Translations under genes and position numbers: made by a program
In this document: positions 33,157 to 43,511 of the stretch, piece by piece
Numbering within the stretch: position 1 is the first letter of the stretch
How the letters are laid out: each line of letters begins with the position of its first letter
Notes under the pieces: model-generated
The model's input: the letters and a program-made list of their open reading frames with translations, nothing else
Database searches by the model: none
Told to the model about the DNA's origin: nothing
Assembly (NCBI GenBank): GCA_037693485.1
Contig: CM075351.1
Span: 16,487,001 to 16,551,000, forward strand
DNA: 64,000 nucleotides
Source: Kitagawia praeruptora
Taxonomy: Eukaryota; Streptophyta; Magnoliopsida; Apiales; Apiaceae
Direction of reading: 5' to 3'

Positions 33157-33384
33157 TATGGAGAAAAGATGACCACTAACTTTGAAGCTTGGGAAAGAAT
33201 GGACAGTAGCATACAAAGTCCCCTTCTACTGTCCTTGTTTCTGGTTGTAACCAATAACAAAAAGTTTCATTTTGTATAATTTCCATTTTGAACTCATTAG
33301 ATAACAAAAGCATTTGTAAAATGTATAAAAGCCATATTTCCTAAATTTATTTTTAATAGCTATTCATTTAAATAATATTTATTA

Positions 33385-33845
33385 TTTTTAAGTTGGCATG
33401 ACTAGTTCGGCTTTGTACAAGAAAGATCATATAGTAAATTTGAGCAGGGAGATTACATATTTAAAGAAAAATTTAAAATTCTTACTTTGGACTAGTTAGG
33501 TGATCTTTGAGTGGAATCACCTGATCTTGCTCGAACATTTACATATAATTTTTCTATGTATAAAAACATAGACTTAATATTCATGGATAGAAAGACCAAA
33601 AGTGTGAATTCATTCAATGAATCAATGTCATGGTTATGCGAAACGGGGAGTAAATTTTAAGTACAATATAGCCAAACTTCATATAGTAGGATCATGTAAT
33701 GTTGGTATTTCTTGAAATGGGATTCTGCTATGGGTCACTACCTTTTTGACACTGTCCAGTGGGGGAATTGATATCAGGACAATTCTGGGCCTCAGGCCTT
33801 GATAGTCTTGCATATGGGCCAAGGTCTTTTCATTATGATTTATGA
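33385..33845 (-). repeat. Diverged copy of the amylase upstream region
   Basis: Aligns with 8111-8640 in the same orientation. Shared segments are AGTTGGCATGACTAGT, GAGATTACATATTTAAA, GGTGATCTTTGAGTGGAATC, GATCTTGCTCGAACATT, AACATAGACTTAAT, ATGTAATGTTGGTAT and GATAGTCTTG. The start-codon context (GGCATGACTAG) is present, but no amylase exon follows. It is therefore a promoter-only relic. Confidence 0.8.
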
Positions 33846-35054
33846 GTCTTCGTGGTGGTTAAAAATTACAAGTACAAGTTTACAACAATCAAGAACAAAT
33901 GATGTAAGGAGTATGGAGTTTGGACTTGGAAAAGGTTGAAGTAACTAAAAACTTTAAAAATTGATGTATAAAAGTAAATAATATGGTGTAAATATAAATT
34001 AAAGTAACACTACAAATATTAGTATATATCTATTTATTTAGAGAAAATATGTTATTAGAAAAATAAATTTTTTATTAAAGTTAAAAATGAACAAAATTTT
34101 AAAGTTTTTAAAACGTTTGCTAACATAATATTTTAACACATTAATATTAGAAAATTCGAAAATTCCTAACTAAATTGATAATCTTTAATTGTAAAACAAA
34201 TATGCATAATTAAATCAAAATTTTAATTTTAAAAATTAACTGCATTAAAAAAATATGTGTTTAAAGTACACAACCAAGTTGTTGGTAAACATTTGCTAAT
34301 TGATATATTTTTACATGCTGAGAAAATGATACGTTTACCTTTACTGTTACATAAATATATTTTTCAACAAAATATTACAAATATCATATCAATATATCTA
34401 AAAATATTGAAAATATATAATTATATAAATTCAAACAGGAATGATGTTGTTAACAACTTACATGCATGTACCACATTTGTTCCACATTAATCAAATCAAA
34501 TCAAAAATACCAAGTATTTAGGTATTTTTGCATGTTCCACTATATTTCAACATACATTTTATATGTTCCAGGTGTTACATTTCAGTTATTGACAAGCACA
34601 TTTGCCATCCACATGTAATATGTTCCATGCCAATACAACTGTTACGTATATGTCAGTTTCATATACAAAACTGTTTCCCTCTTATCTATAAATACATGCC
34701 TTGATCATTTTTTTTCTTGCAATTCAACACTTTGCCTTTATGTTAATCATAACTTTCATATGAATTTTTTTTCTTCTTATCTTTTAAATATCTATTATTG
34801 TATAACTTTCTGGAGAATGATAATAGTTTTATAGGATAATGAGTCTTGTAATGTTAATTAATCCTATCATGATTGTACCACTTAGAAAAAAAAAAGAATT
34901 TTTTTACATTTATCATACAAGGTATCAAATTAATTGAATTTCGTATATATAACAACATTTTATGTATCTAATTTAAATCCATGGTATTGGTAACATATTT
35001 ACTAAATTCCTTCTCTCTTTTATCATAGTGGCAGGGAACAATTAAGAAAAGGCA

Positions 35055-35530
35055 AAAACAATTGCACATTTTGACGACGAGGAATAGAAAAAAATGATAT
35101 GTGTAGACGGAGCTGCAGTTCAAAGACCGCAATGAAAAATACAAAAAAATGGTATGTAGAGACGGAGGTGTAGCTGGAGCAGTCCGGGGGGTCCCTGACC
35201 CTTCCTAGGTTGGGGGAATTTTTTAAAAAAAAAAAAAAAAAAAATTTTATCTATGTCCTATCATTTACTTGTTCCCGGATCCTCCCAGATTGCTTATTTG
35301 TCTTTTTTTATATCCATTTTTGTATAATTTAGTGGAAAATATCCATTTTTTGCATGATTTAGTGAAAAATTTTCAGTTTTTTGCATGATTTAGTGGAAAA
35401 AAATCCGCGCTTCGCTCGATTCAAAATTTTTAACAATTTTTGGATCCCCTCACATAATGCTCTAGATCCGTCACTGGCTGGGAGACCTATAACTTTGAAT
35501 CCAGGAGAAGAATTGGCCGGAACAAGATCC
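35055..35530 (+). pseudogene. Epimerase-like exon relic 2, interrupted by an insertion
   Basis: The frame reads AHFDDEE, stop, then KKMICVDGAAVQRP. A second shorter echo NEKYKKMVCRDGGVAG follows at about 35125-35170. The family sequence resumes at 35483 as RPITLNPGEELAGTRSS. The gap is filled by the insertion at 35178-35476. Confidence 0.6.
35178..35476. mobile_element. Small insertion of about 0.3 kb in the epimerase relic
   Basis: Flanked by gctgg at 35173-35177 and 35477-35481. On the minus strand it starts CAGTGACGGATCTAGAGC, a start seen in many small plant DNA elements, and ends near GGGACCCCCCGGACTGCT. It includes a long A run. The class is uncertain. Confidence 0.5.
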
Positions 35531-35640
35531 TCTGCCTATAAGTTACCTTTTTAGTTCATTAACATATTTCTTAATCACTCTTACTATCGTGTTTTATATA
35601 GTTTCCATTTTGTAGATAACAAATACATTTTTCTATGGTT

Positions 35641-36887
35641 TATAAAAGAAACATTTTCAATTTTTTTCTTTTGAATTTATTCATGGAACAAAAACTCCAA
35701 AAAAAAATTTTGAGTATAACTTGTGCAAAAAAAGTTAAAAGAAAACCAAAAGGAGGAAACATGTTCGCATTCCTGTATTTCTAATATTTTAGTGAACATT
35801 TCAATAATTTTAGGATTAATTAAAAATTTATGAGTAATAAATGCTTAACATTATCCTATAAGAATAAGGGGTTTTTTCAGAAATATACTAGAAAATTGAA
35901 ATCTTTGCGTTTTTACTGTAAACTACCTAATGCGACACTTATCCTACCTAATGCGTCCCTTGCGTGGCCTAATGCGACAGAAAAATTAGTATTTTTGTAA
36001 TTTAGAAACTTGGATAGTATTTTTGCAAAAAAAATTGGTTTTTTCAGTATTTTTGCTAAAAAACCTAATAATAAAAACGATTAAGATCATTAATTATTTT
36101 TTATTAATTAGATGGAATTTTAGAAATACTGACATTCAATAAATTTGATTGCAAAGTATTTTGATTAATCCCTATTTTTTGTTATCCCTCATAATATATT
36201 AATTCATATTTAATACTAAAAATTATTATAAAATGTAAGATTCAAATTTTTTACTATACTATAAACAAATTATAAAAAATTAGTTACCACGTTCTAGTGT
36301 CATTGACTCATTGTCTACAAAAAAATTAGTAAACAAAAGTTTTCCAATTACAGATTTCCACATCATAAAAAGATTCAGACTTTTTAATTAACACTTTTTA
36401 AATTCAAAAAAATTAACACTTGTTTAAATTCACCAATCCAAAACATAATCAGAACTTCCCAAATTAAATGTAATGAGAGGAAAATACTGTCTTAAATATA
36501 ATTTAGAAAGACTTAAGATGAGAATATGTGTACATTTATATATTTTTTGTGATGTATAAGACTCTGAAAAATGTTCACCACTGTCTAAAAAACATTTAAG
36601 TATCTAAAATTCATGTCACCTGATTACTGATAAAAGCATTTAGGGAAAGTGAATATAATAAATGCAGCTGATAAATATTTATTTTGATAAACTATCTTGC
36701 AAAACACATTCCCAGTAGCAGTAAACTCAGCCACCTAAATTGTATAACAAATGTTTGTTGTAAATTTTATTGTTATTATTTAATAAAAAAACAAATAATT
36801 TTCAATTCTTACAAAATAAAATAAATCGATATTTTTTTATTTTTTATTTTATTTTTTTTTTTTTTAACATGGGAACCCGCAAAAAAA

Positions 36888-36918
<31 letters not shown>

Positions 36919-37058
36919 GATATTAGACACTTATATTAATATTAGCTAGTTTTTCTTATACCTAATTCTTTGGTAACAAAAAATAAAAAAAAAAAATCTT
37001 GGGTATTTACCAAAAATACTAAGTTTAAAGTTTCTATTTGCAAAAATACCATTTCCTT
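35641..37058. other. AT-rich spacer, no gene seen
   Basis: Poly-A/T runs and short repeats. At 35935-35985 a 'CTAATGCG' motif is repeated three times. Confidence 0.4.
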
Positions 37059-37070
37059 TAATTAATTGCA

Positions 37071-37161
37071 ATTTTTTTTTTGCTAAGTTGGGGTGAGGTT
37101 CGAACCCGTGACCTCATTGGATCAACGCTTTGGCCCTACCATTGGGGCAACTCTCACGCTC
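37071..37161 (-). mobile_element. Very short tRNA-derived SINE with poly(A)
   Basis: On the minus strand it reads GAGCGTGAGAGTTGCCCC, then AATGGTAGGGCC (A-box-like), then GGTCACGGGTTCGAACC (B-box GGTTCGAA), and ends in about ten A. The flanks share aattaattgcaat (about 37060 and 37162). The body is about 80 nt, essentially the tRNA-like head alone. It is not a tRNA gene: no cloverleaf can be completed. Confidence 0.65.
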
Positions 37162-37255
37162 AATTAATTGCAATTTTACTAACCTAAGTTTCAAAATTGC
37201 AAAAATACTAACCCTAACCCTCCCCGCCGACGACTTCAATTCTACCGACTTCCAC

Positions 37256-37660
37256 ACTTTTTTTTAAGGTGGGGTGATATTTTGGTTGCAACTGAATGCA
37301 ACCACCTTCAAACACATCGACTTCAACAGACTTCAATACTTTTTTTTAAGGTGGGGTGATATTTTGGTTACAACTGAATGCAAACACATTCAACTTTTTT
37401 TTGTTTTTAAGGTGGGGTGATTTTGGTGGATTTGGATTGCAAGGCCCCGGCAGGGGCAATATTCAACCAAATGCAACCATATTCAACTTTTTAAGGTGGG
37501 GTGATTTTGGTGGATTTGGGTTGCAAGGCCCGCCAGGGGCAATATTCAACCAAATGCAACCACGTACATTCAACTTTTTTTTAAAAAAAAAATGGTGGGG
37601 TGATTTTGGTGGATTTGGGTTTCAAGGCTCCGCAGGGACATATTCAACTTAATGCAACTG
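37256..37660. repeat. Degenerate tandem repeat, about 80-bp unit, five copies
   Basis: Each unit starts with TTTTTTAAGGTGGGGTGAT and continues TTTTGG(T/A)... with GCAACCA and ATTCAAC. Three units contain a GGCCC(N)nGGGGCAATATTC block. The open frame across 37356-37652 is a by-product of the repeats. Confidence 0.75.
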
Positions 37661-37726
37661 AAAAACGAAAATTACATTCAGTTGAATGTAGTTGCAAATT
37701 TAGTTGCATGTGGTTGCATTCAGTTA

Positions 37727-37850
37727 CTGATTTCAAGTTCCATTTTTCAGTTGTCATTTTCGACCTCTTTTTCGAACTATATATATATATATATATATAG
37801 TTCGAAAAAGAGGTCGAAAATGACAACTGAAAAATGGAACTTGAAATCAG
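37727..37850. repeat. Perfect 124-bp palindrome with (TA)n centre
   Basis: CTGATTTCAAGTTCC... (from 37727) is exactly matched in reverse complement up to ...GGAACTTGAAATCAG (37850). The arms are 62 bp with no mismatch, and the TA run forms the middle. Related half-arms occur at 37980-38003 and 41607-41660. Confidence 0.9.
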
Positions 37851-38002
37851 AAATTTAGTTGAATGTGGTTGCATTCAGTTGAATATGCCCCTACGGGGCC
37901 TTGGAACCCAAAATCAACCCACCTTAAAAAAAAAGTTGCATATAGTTACATACAATTGAATATGGTTGCATTCAATTATCGATTTCAAGTTCCATTTTTC
38001 AG

Positions 38003-38062
<60 letters not shown>
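38003..38062. repeat. (TA)n microsatellite, about 60 bp
   Basis: Uninterrupted TA repeat between a palindrome half-arm and a foldback element. Similar tracts are at 38461-38504, 40681-40719, 59757-59777 and 60497-60523. Confidence 0.95.
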
Positions 38063-38067
<5 letters not shown>

Positions 38068-38458
38068 TAGGCTCCAGAGAGAACACCCTTAAAAAGAGAA
38101 CGAGAGAACACATCATCTAACCATTGAATCTATTAGATCTAATGGTCCCGTCAACAACACCCAATACAAAAAAGTCTTATAATTCTACCCTCTATCCATT
38201 CATTAAAAAAAATATAAAAAAAAAAATTTTGAAAAAAATAATAATGATGATGATGTCACTGTGACGTCACAACAGGTTTTTTAATTTTTTTAAAAAAAAA
38301 TTTTTTAATTTTTTTTTTTTATGAATGGATAGAGACTAGAATTATAAGACTTTTTTGTATTGGGTGCCCCTGGCGGGGCCATTAGATTTAATAGATTCAA
38401 TGGTTAGATGATGTGTTCTCTCGTTCTCTTTTTAAGGGTGTTCTCTCTAGAACCTTGG

Positions 38459-38460
<2 letters not shown>
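38063..38460. mobile_element. Foldback element E1 in (TA)n
   Basis: Long inverted arms: AGGGTTAGGCTCCAGAGAG at the left, CTCTCTAGAACCTTGGCC at the right. The inner segments CAATACAAAAAAGTCTTATA and its complement, and TCTATTAGATCTAATGG, pair. The centre contains TGTGACGTCACA. It is noncoding and bounded by TA tracts. Confidence 0.75.
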
Positions 38461-38504
<44 letters not shown>

Positions 38505-38508
<4 letters not shown>

Positions 38509-38858
38509 CTTACTCAAATAGAAACCAAATTAAAATAGAAACTAGAAATTAAATCCTAATCTAATATTTAAAGCTAATCTAATGACCAAACTAGGGGACC
38601 CCAATACAAAAAGTTTATAATATTCTAGGCTCCATTCAGTAAAAAAAAAAAAAAAAAATACTGTTCGCTGCTGACGTGGCAGTGACGTCAGCGTGAACAA
38701 TAATTTTTTATTTTTTTTGTTGCTGGATGGAGCCAATAATTTTAAAAACTTTTTGTGAAGGTGCCCCGGGCGGGGCCATTAGAATAAATGAAATATAATT
38801 TATTTAGTGTTGGTTTCTAGTTTCTATTTTAAGAGAGGTTTCTATTTGATCACTAGCC
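38505..38858. mobile_element. Foldback element E2 in (TA)n
   Basis: Starts TGTCTTACTCAAATAGAAAC and ends GGTTTCTATTTGATCACTAG. The arms pair through CTAATCTAATG and GGCTCCAT. The centre is GCTGACGTGGCAGTGACGTC. It belongs to the same family as E5 and E6. Confidence 0.75.
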
Positions 38859-38871
38859 TATATATATTATA

Positions 38872-40678
38872 TCCTATATATAATTGGCGTAAGGAGGATC
38901 AGGTGGTGGTGGTCCGGTTGAAAAGTAACTTCATTAAAAAAAAGAAATGGGCTAGAGAATAAATTAGAAGTTGGGCCAGAGTATTGGTTTAAAAGTTAAA
39001 ACTATGCTCCAAAAAAGCTAAAACTATGCTAAATAATTAATGATATTTTTAATTTAACAGACTAGATCAAAAAAAGAGTGCACTAAAATAAATATCAAAT
39101 GATAAAACAGAAAAAATTATTGTTAACTAAAATTAATACAAAAATAATTTAGACTAAATTTTAAAATATAATTTAATAAAAACCTTACCAAAAAAATCAA
39201 GAAAACATAATTTTTTAAAAAAAAGTCATAAAAAAATTTTACTTTTAGATTCTACAACAAACATGTTTTTAAAATTTATACTAAAAAAAGTCAACACAAA
39301 TCAATAAACTAACATTTTATTATTTTGCAAAGATTCTAGATTTGGTACTAAAGTTGTAAACAAATAAAAAAATCGAAAATCTAAAATAAAATAATTAATA
39401 GAGAATCTAAATATAATAAGTACAAAAAATCCTATATTAAATTTCATCAATAATAAAATTTAAAATAAATTAACAAAGAATAAAACTAATAAAATATTCA
39501 TCATCATCAACTTAATTAATTACTATTATTGGAAAAATAGTTGTAATAGCACAAAAATTACATACAATTAACAAATAAGGATAAAATATAAAAAAACATA
39601 ATGAAAAATAAATCACGAATTCATTCTTTATATATACAAGTATACAAAGCATGCCATTAGAATTTCAATTCAAAAATATTTTTTTTTAAAAGAAGAATTT
39701 ACATTTAATTACAAACCAAATTTATTAAAAGAAAATATATGTAAAACAAGATATTATAAAAGTAATGAAAAAACATGTTATAATTGGAAAACAAAAAATA
39801 AATATGATGCACTTAAAATATATGTTAAACAAAAAATAATTTACAAAACAAATACTAATTCAAAACAAAAAAGTCTAAATTTAGAAAATTAAAATCAAGA
39901 AGAAAATTTAATATAATACACTTAAAATAAATATAAACCAACACAAAAATATAGAGATAGTATAAACTTTCTTTTAAAAAGTGTTCACATGTATGTTAAA
40001 TTACAATAAGTTACCACATGCCTAAAATATATTATATATATTCTAATAAATAGAAGAGAAAATGGCAAAAAAAAATGAAATATTAAAATATATGTTAGGC
40101 TAAAGCTTAAAATATAATTTTTAAACAAATCATTTACTAAATAAAGGTGTTTTAATAAAAACATTATTTTAATAAAAATCATTAAAGATTCTTTTTTAGG
40201 TTTGACAACAAATATGTTTCTAATATTAACAAACAAGGATAAATTAGCAAAAAATCATAATTAAAAATAAGTATCAAATTCATTCTTTATATATAATAAA
40301 CAAGTAAACAAAGCATATCATTAGAATTTCAATTCAAAAAATAATTTTTAAAAAACAAAAATGTACATTTAATTACAAAACAGAAAATAAGTTTTAAAGA
40401 AAATATATGGTAAAATAAGATAATCAAAAAGTAATCAAAAAACATGTCATAAATGACACCAAAATTCAATAAAATATAATATACAAAATAAACGTCAATT
40501 CAAAAAAAAAGATCTAAATGTAAAAAATTAAAAACAACAATAAACTTTAATATAATGCACTTAAAACAAATATATACCAACACAAAAACATAAAAAGATA
40601 ATACAAACTTTCTTTAAAAAAAAGTTACATAATCACATATACATATATAAAGAATAGTTAAACCATTAAGTTCCCACA

Positions 40679-40720
<42 letters not shown>

Positions 40721-41601
40721 TAATAAAATAGATGAAAACTCCCCAAAAAATATGAAATATTTAAATATATGTTAAGCTAAAACTTAAAATATAATTTACA
40801 AAAAACAGATCGTTTACCAAATAAAAGTGGTTTAAGAAAAAATTATTTTAATAAAAATCATTAAAGATTCTATTTTTAGGGTTGACAATAAATATGTTTG
40901 TAAAATAAAAATTAAAAACAAATTCTTAGTTTACAAAGAAAAAATTTAAATTAAAAAAGTGAACACAAATCAATAAATGAACATATTTTAAATTAGAAAG
41001 CAATCTAAATACCCACAAAATAAATTTATATTAATATCTAAATATAATACAACATAGAAACCCTAATATTACTCTAAACAAAACACGTAATAAACACCAC
41101 ACCAAAAATATAAAATTAACATGAAAAAATGATTAATATTCAAACAAATAAAACAATTTAATACTACACATATTTCCAAAAAGGTTAAAAAATGTCTTTA
41201 AAAACTATAAAAACACAATAACAAAATATTTAAAAAATTCAAGATAACAATTAAACTACATAATCAAAAAGATAAAAAGATAATAATAAATTGTTATACG
41301 AATATAGTACCTATATTTTAAGTATATCATATGTAATCTAATAAAATAAAAAATAAAAAAAATAATTATGAAATACTAAAAACTTTGTTAACCTAAACTT
41401 TGAAATATAAATTATAGAAAAACCATTTACAAGAAAAAAAGAAATGTATACTTACCAGTCATATAACATATGTATCATTATCATTAAAAGTAAAAATATT
41501 ATTCAAAATATTATAAAACTAATATTTCAAAAAATTATAATGAAAATTATACTAAAAATTATTAATAAAGTTACCCGTGCATCGCACGGGTATAAAGCTA
41601 G
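38872..41601 (+). mobile_element. Putative nonautonomous Helitron
   Basis: The 3' end has a perfect 9-bp-stem hairpin TACCCGTGC-ATC-GCACGGGTA (41572-41592), then five bases, then CTAG followed by T. This is the Helitron terminal pattern (hairpin, then CTRR, insertion between A and T). A matching 5' end is TCCTATATATAATT at 38872, preceded by A. Nothing inside encodes Rep/helicase. The interior is AT-rich with imperfect tandem repeats. The 3' end is well supported; the 5' end is an inference. Confidence 0.55.
39000..41300. repeat. Imperfect tandem repeats of about 670 bp, AT-rich
   Basis: ATTCATTCTTTATATATA with CAAAGCAT..CATTAGAATTTC occurs at about 39615 and 40275. ATCATTAAAGATTCT with TTTAGG(T/G)TTGACAA occurs at about 40175 and 40850. 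Spacing is 660-675 bp. A third, weaker copy is near 39240. No coding sequence. Confidence 0.6.
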
Positions 41602-42189
41602 TATATATAGTTCAAAAAAGATGTCGAAAATGATAACTGAAAAATGGAACTTGAAATTAGAAATTTAGTTGCATGTGGTTGCATTGAGTTGAATTTTTCA
41701 CTTGCGTGGCACGCATTTTAAGGCTCTGGTTCCATAACTTATTTTTTTTAAAAAAAAAATTGTATAAAAATAGGATTGTTCTATTTTTATACAAAAAATG
41801 AAATTTTCAAAAATAAGTTATGGAACTATCATTAAAATCTACCTTAAAATGTGTGCCGAACCCCGGTCCCCCAATGTTAATTATTGGGTGGGACGGAGGG
41901 AATAATATTTTTGTAATTTTGAAACTTAGTTTGGTAAAATTTCAAATAACTATTCTTAATAAAAGTAAATGTGCAAAAATTTATTTTTTCCTATATATTA
42001 ATGAAAAAAACCCAAAAATCTTAGGTACATAAATGCATCCCAATAAAAATCATTTCTAAGTTGGAGTAATGAACAAAAAATGTTCAGTAAAATAAATCCA
42101 TAAAAAATGTAAAATAATAACATCACAAATCTTACTAGATAAATGGATAGCCAATCATATTATTTTCATGTCTGAAACCTCATCTCCTC
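41602..42189. other. Noncoding; palindrome half-arm then spacer
   Basis: 41607-41665 repeats the right arm of the 124-bp palindrome (AGTTC..AAAAGATGTCGAAAATG, ACTGAAAAATGGAACTTGAA). The rest is spacer before the thioredoxin-like gene. ACGT-free and AT-rich. Confidence 0.5.
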
Positions 42190-42231
42190 CACTTGTGTGG
42201 CGCGAGCTGTTCCCATGGCAGTGAAAAACGG
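42190..42231 (+). other. Possible 5'-untranslated exon of the thioredoxin-like gene
   Basis: Ends AAAAACG|GTAAGAATC, a good donor site. The ATG inside (42215) joins the next exon out of phase, so I treat this as a leader exon. No transcript data. Confidence 0.35.
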
Positions 42232-43511
42232 TAAGAATCATCACATTTTTTATATCATATTTATTTTTCAAGTTCAACAAACTTATATTACTTGAATTCT
42301 TGAAAATGGTTGAGAAATTTTGTATACTATTTTGATCTTCTGTAACTTAGTTTAAGTTTTCAACTGTTTATGAGTACTACCACTAATTTATGTTCTACTT
42401 AGATTTTAAGTAGCGTGTGAATAAGTGATCATTTATCTTGACATAGTTGTCTGTGATTGTAAGATTTTACTGGCTTCTCATTTATGAATTGTATTAGTTC
42501 TGATCATTTTCGAGTTTTAATTTGTTGTTTTTTTTTTATAATTATACACACCTGCCTTGTTTGACATCCCGTAAAGGGAGCGACAGAGATACCGCTACAT
42601 AAAGAGGTTACTTATTAGGACTCAGTTCTTTCTCCTTGAGCAATGTATGTCGGTATGATTTCAACTTTTGGATTGAAATTGACAATGGAATTTTATGATA
42701 TCTAGGGTAGAGGGGTGGGCACTCAGTTGTTTATGTTAACTTACCATCTAAACCAGAACATGTTAGGAGGAGGGCTTGAAATGTATATTATCATTTTAAT
42801 CATGCTCATATTTTTATAGCTAAGGTTGTCTTTAATATGTTTTATAGCATTGACCTGTAGAATGAAAGGATCAAGATTTAGGTGATCCAGCTAGTAAAAA
42901 TAGAATCATACACTTTTAATCATTGTAGAGTACCATTACCATTGCAGCAATATTGGTATGTTGTTTAATGTGACTAATTTGGTCGGAGGATACATTCTTT
43001 GATAGGTCTGTATTAGTCCAGTACACGTTGGCAACAAGAGTAAAATTGTAATCTTTACATAGATTTGGCAGACAGGAGGGATAGAAGTTAATGCACAGTA
43101 AGAGTTACAAAATAGGTAAGCTTCTTCTTGCCTATGTAATGGCTTGCAGGCTCATTCTTCCAGTCATTTGTCGCGGATGCATACTTGCTGTTTTCAGTAT
43201 TATAATTTACAGCCAAATTTTTGTTTCTATTCCTTCTCGTGAAATTGAGGGAAATATTAACATTTTTAGTTAGTCCTGAAACACGATTGGAATATGTGCC
43301 AATTTGTAGAGTTCCTTATGCTTTTGTAGTTTATTTATCGCTTGTTACAATGATGGTACAGAGTTCTGTAAGTTTCTAATGTTGTTTGTAGCATGTAAGG
43401 CTAAACTAAGATTAACAATAACTGTTAGTTAATGCATTTAAAAGTAAATCTGAATACTTTATATGCTGAGCATATTACAGACTGCAATTGTTGAAGTCGA
43501 TACATGCTGTC

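Larger units (their letters stand above)
31170..33350. repeat. Tandem duplication, copy 1 (epimerase-relic block)
   Basis: Matches 33900-35640 in order. Shared segments are 31180 (TTTAGACTTGGAAAAGG), 31385 (CTATTTATTTAGAG), a TATA-containing stretch at 32590 (CTATAAATACA), a CTTCTTATCTTTTAAATATC stretch at 32670, ATGATTGTACCACTTA at 32760 and the coding relic near 32950. Copy 1 has a Stowaway insertion. Confidence 0.65.
33900..35640. repeat. Tandem duplication, copy 2 (epimerase-relic block)
   Basis: Partner of 31170-33350. It starts with TTTGGACTTGGAAAAGG near 33918 and includes the TATA-like CTATAAATACA near 34686 and the relic at 35055. It lacks the Stowaway MITE. Confidence 0.6.

Noticed and set aside
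37081..37160. A tRNA gene on the minus strand
   Set aside because: B-box-like and A-box-like motifs are present, but no complete cloverleaf. A poly(A) and target repeats flank it, so it is a SINE-like insertion.
37356..37652. 98-codon frame with repeated GGFGLQG motif
   Set aside because: It follows the 80-bp tandem repeat exactly. The apparent protein repeats are DNA repeats.
42215..42231. Start codon of the thioredoxin-like gene at 42215
   Set aside because: Splicing 42231 to 43481 puts the downstream frame out of phase and gives a stop within a few codons. The ATG at 43512 is used instead.
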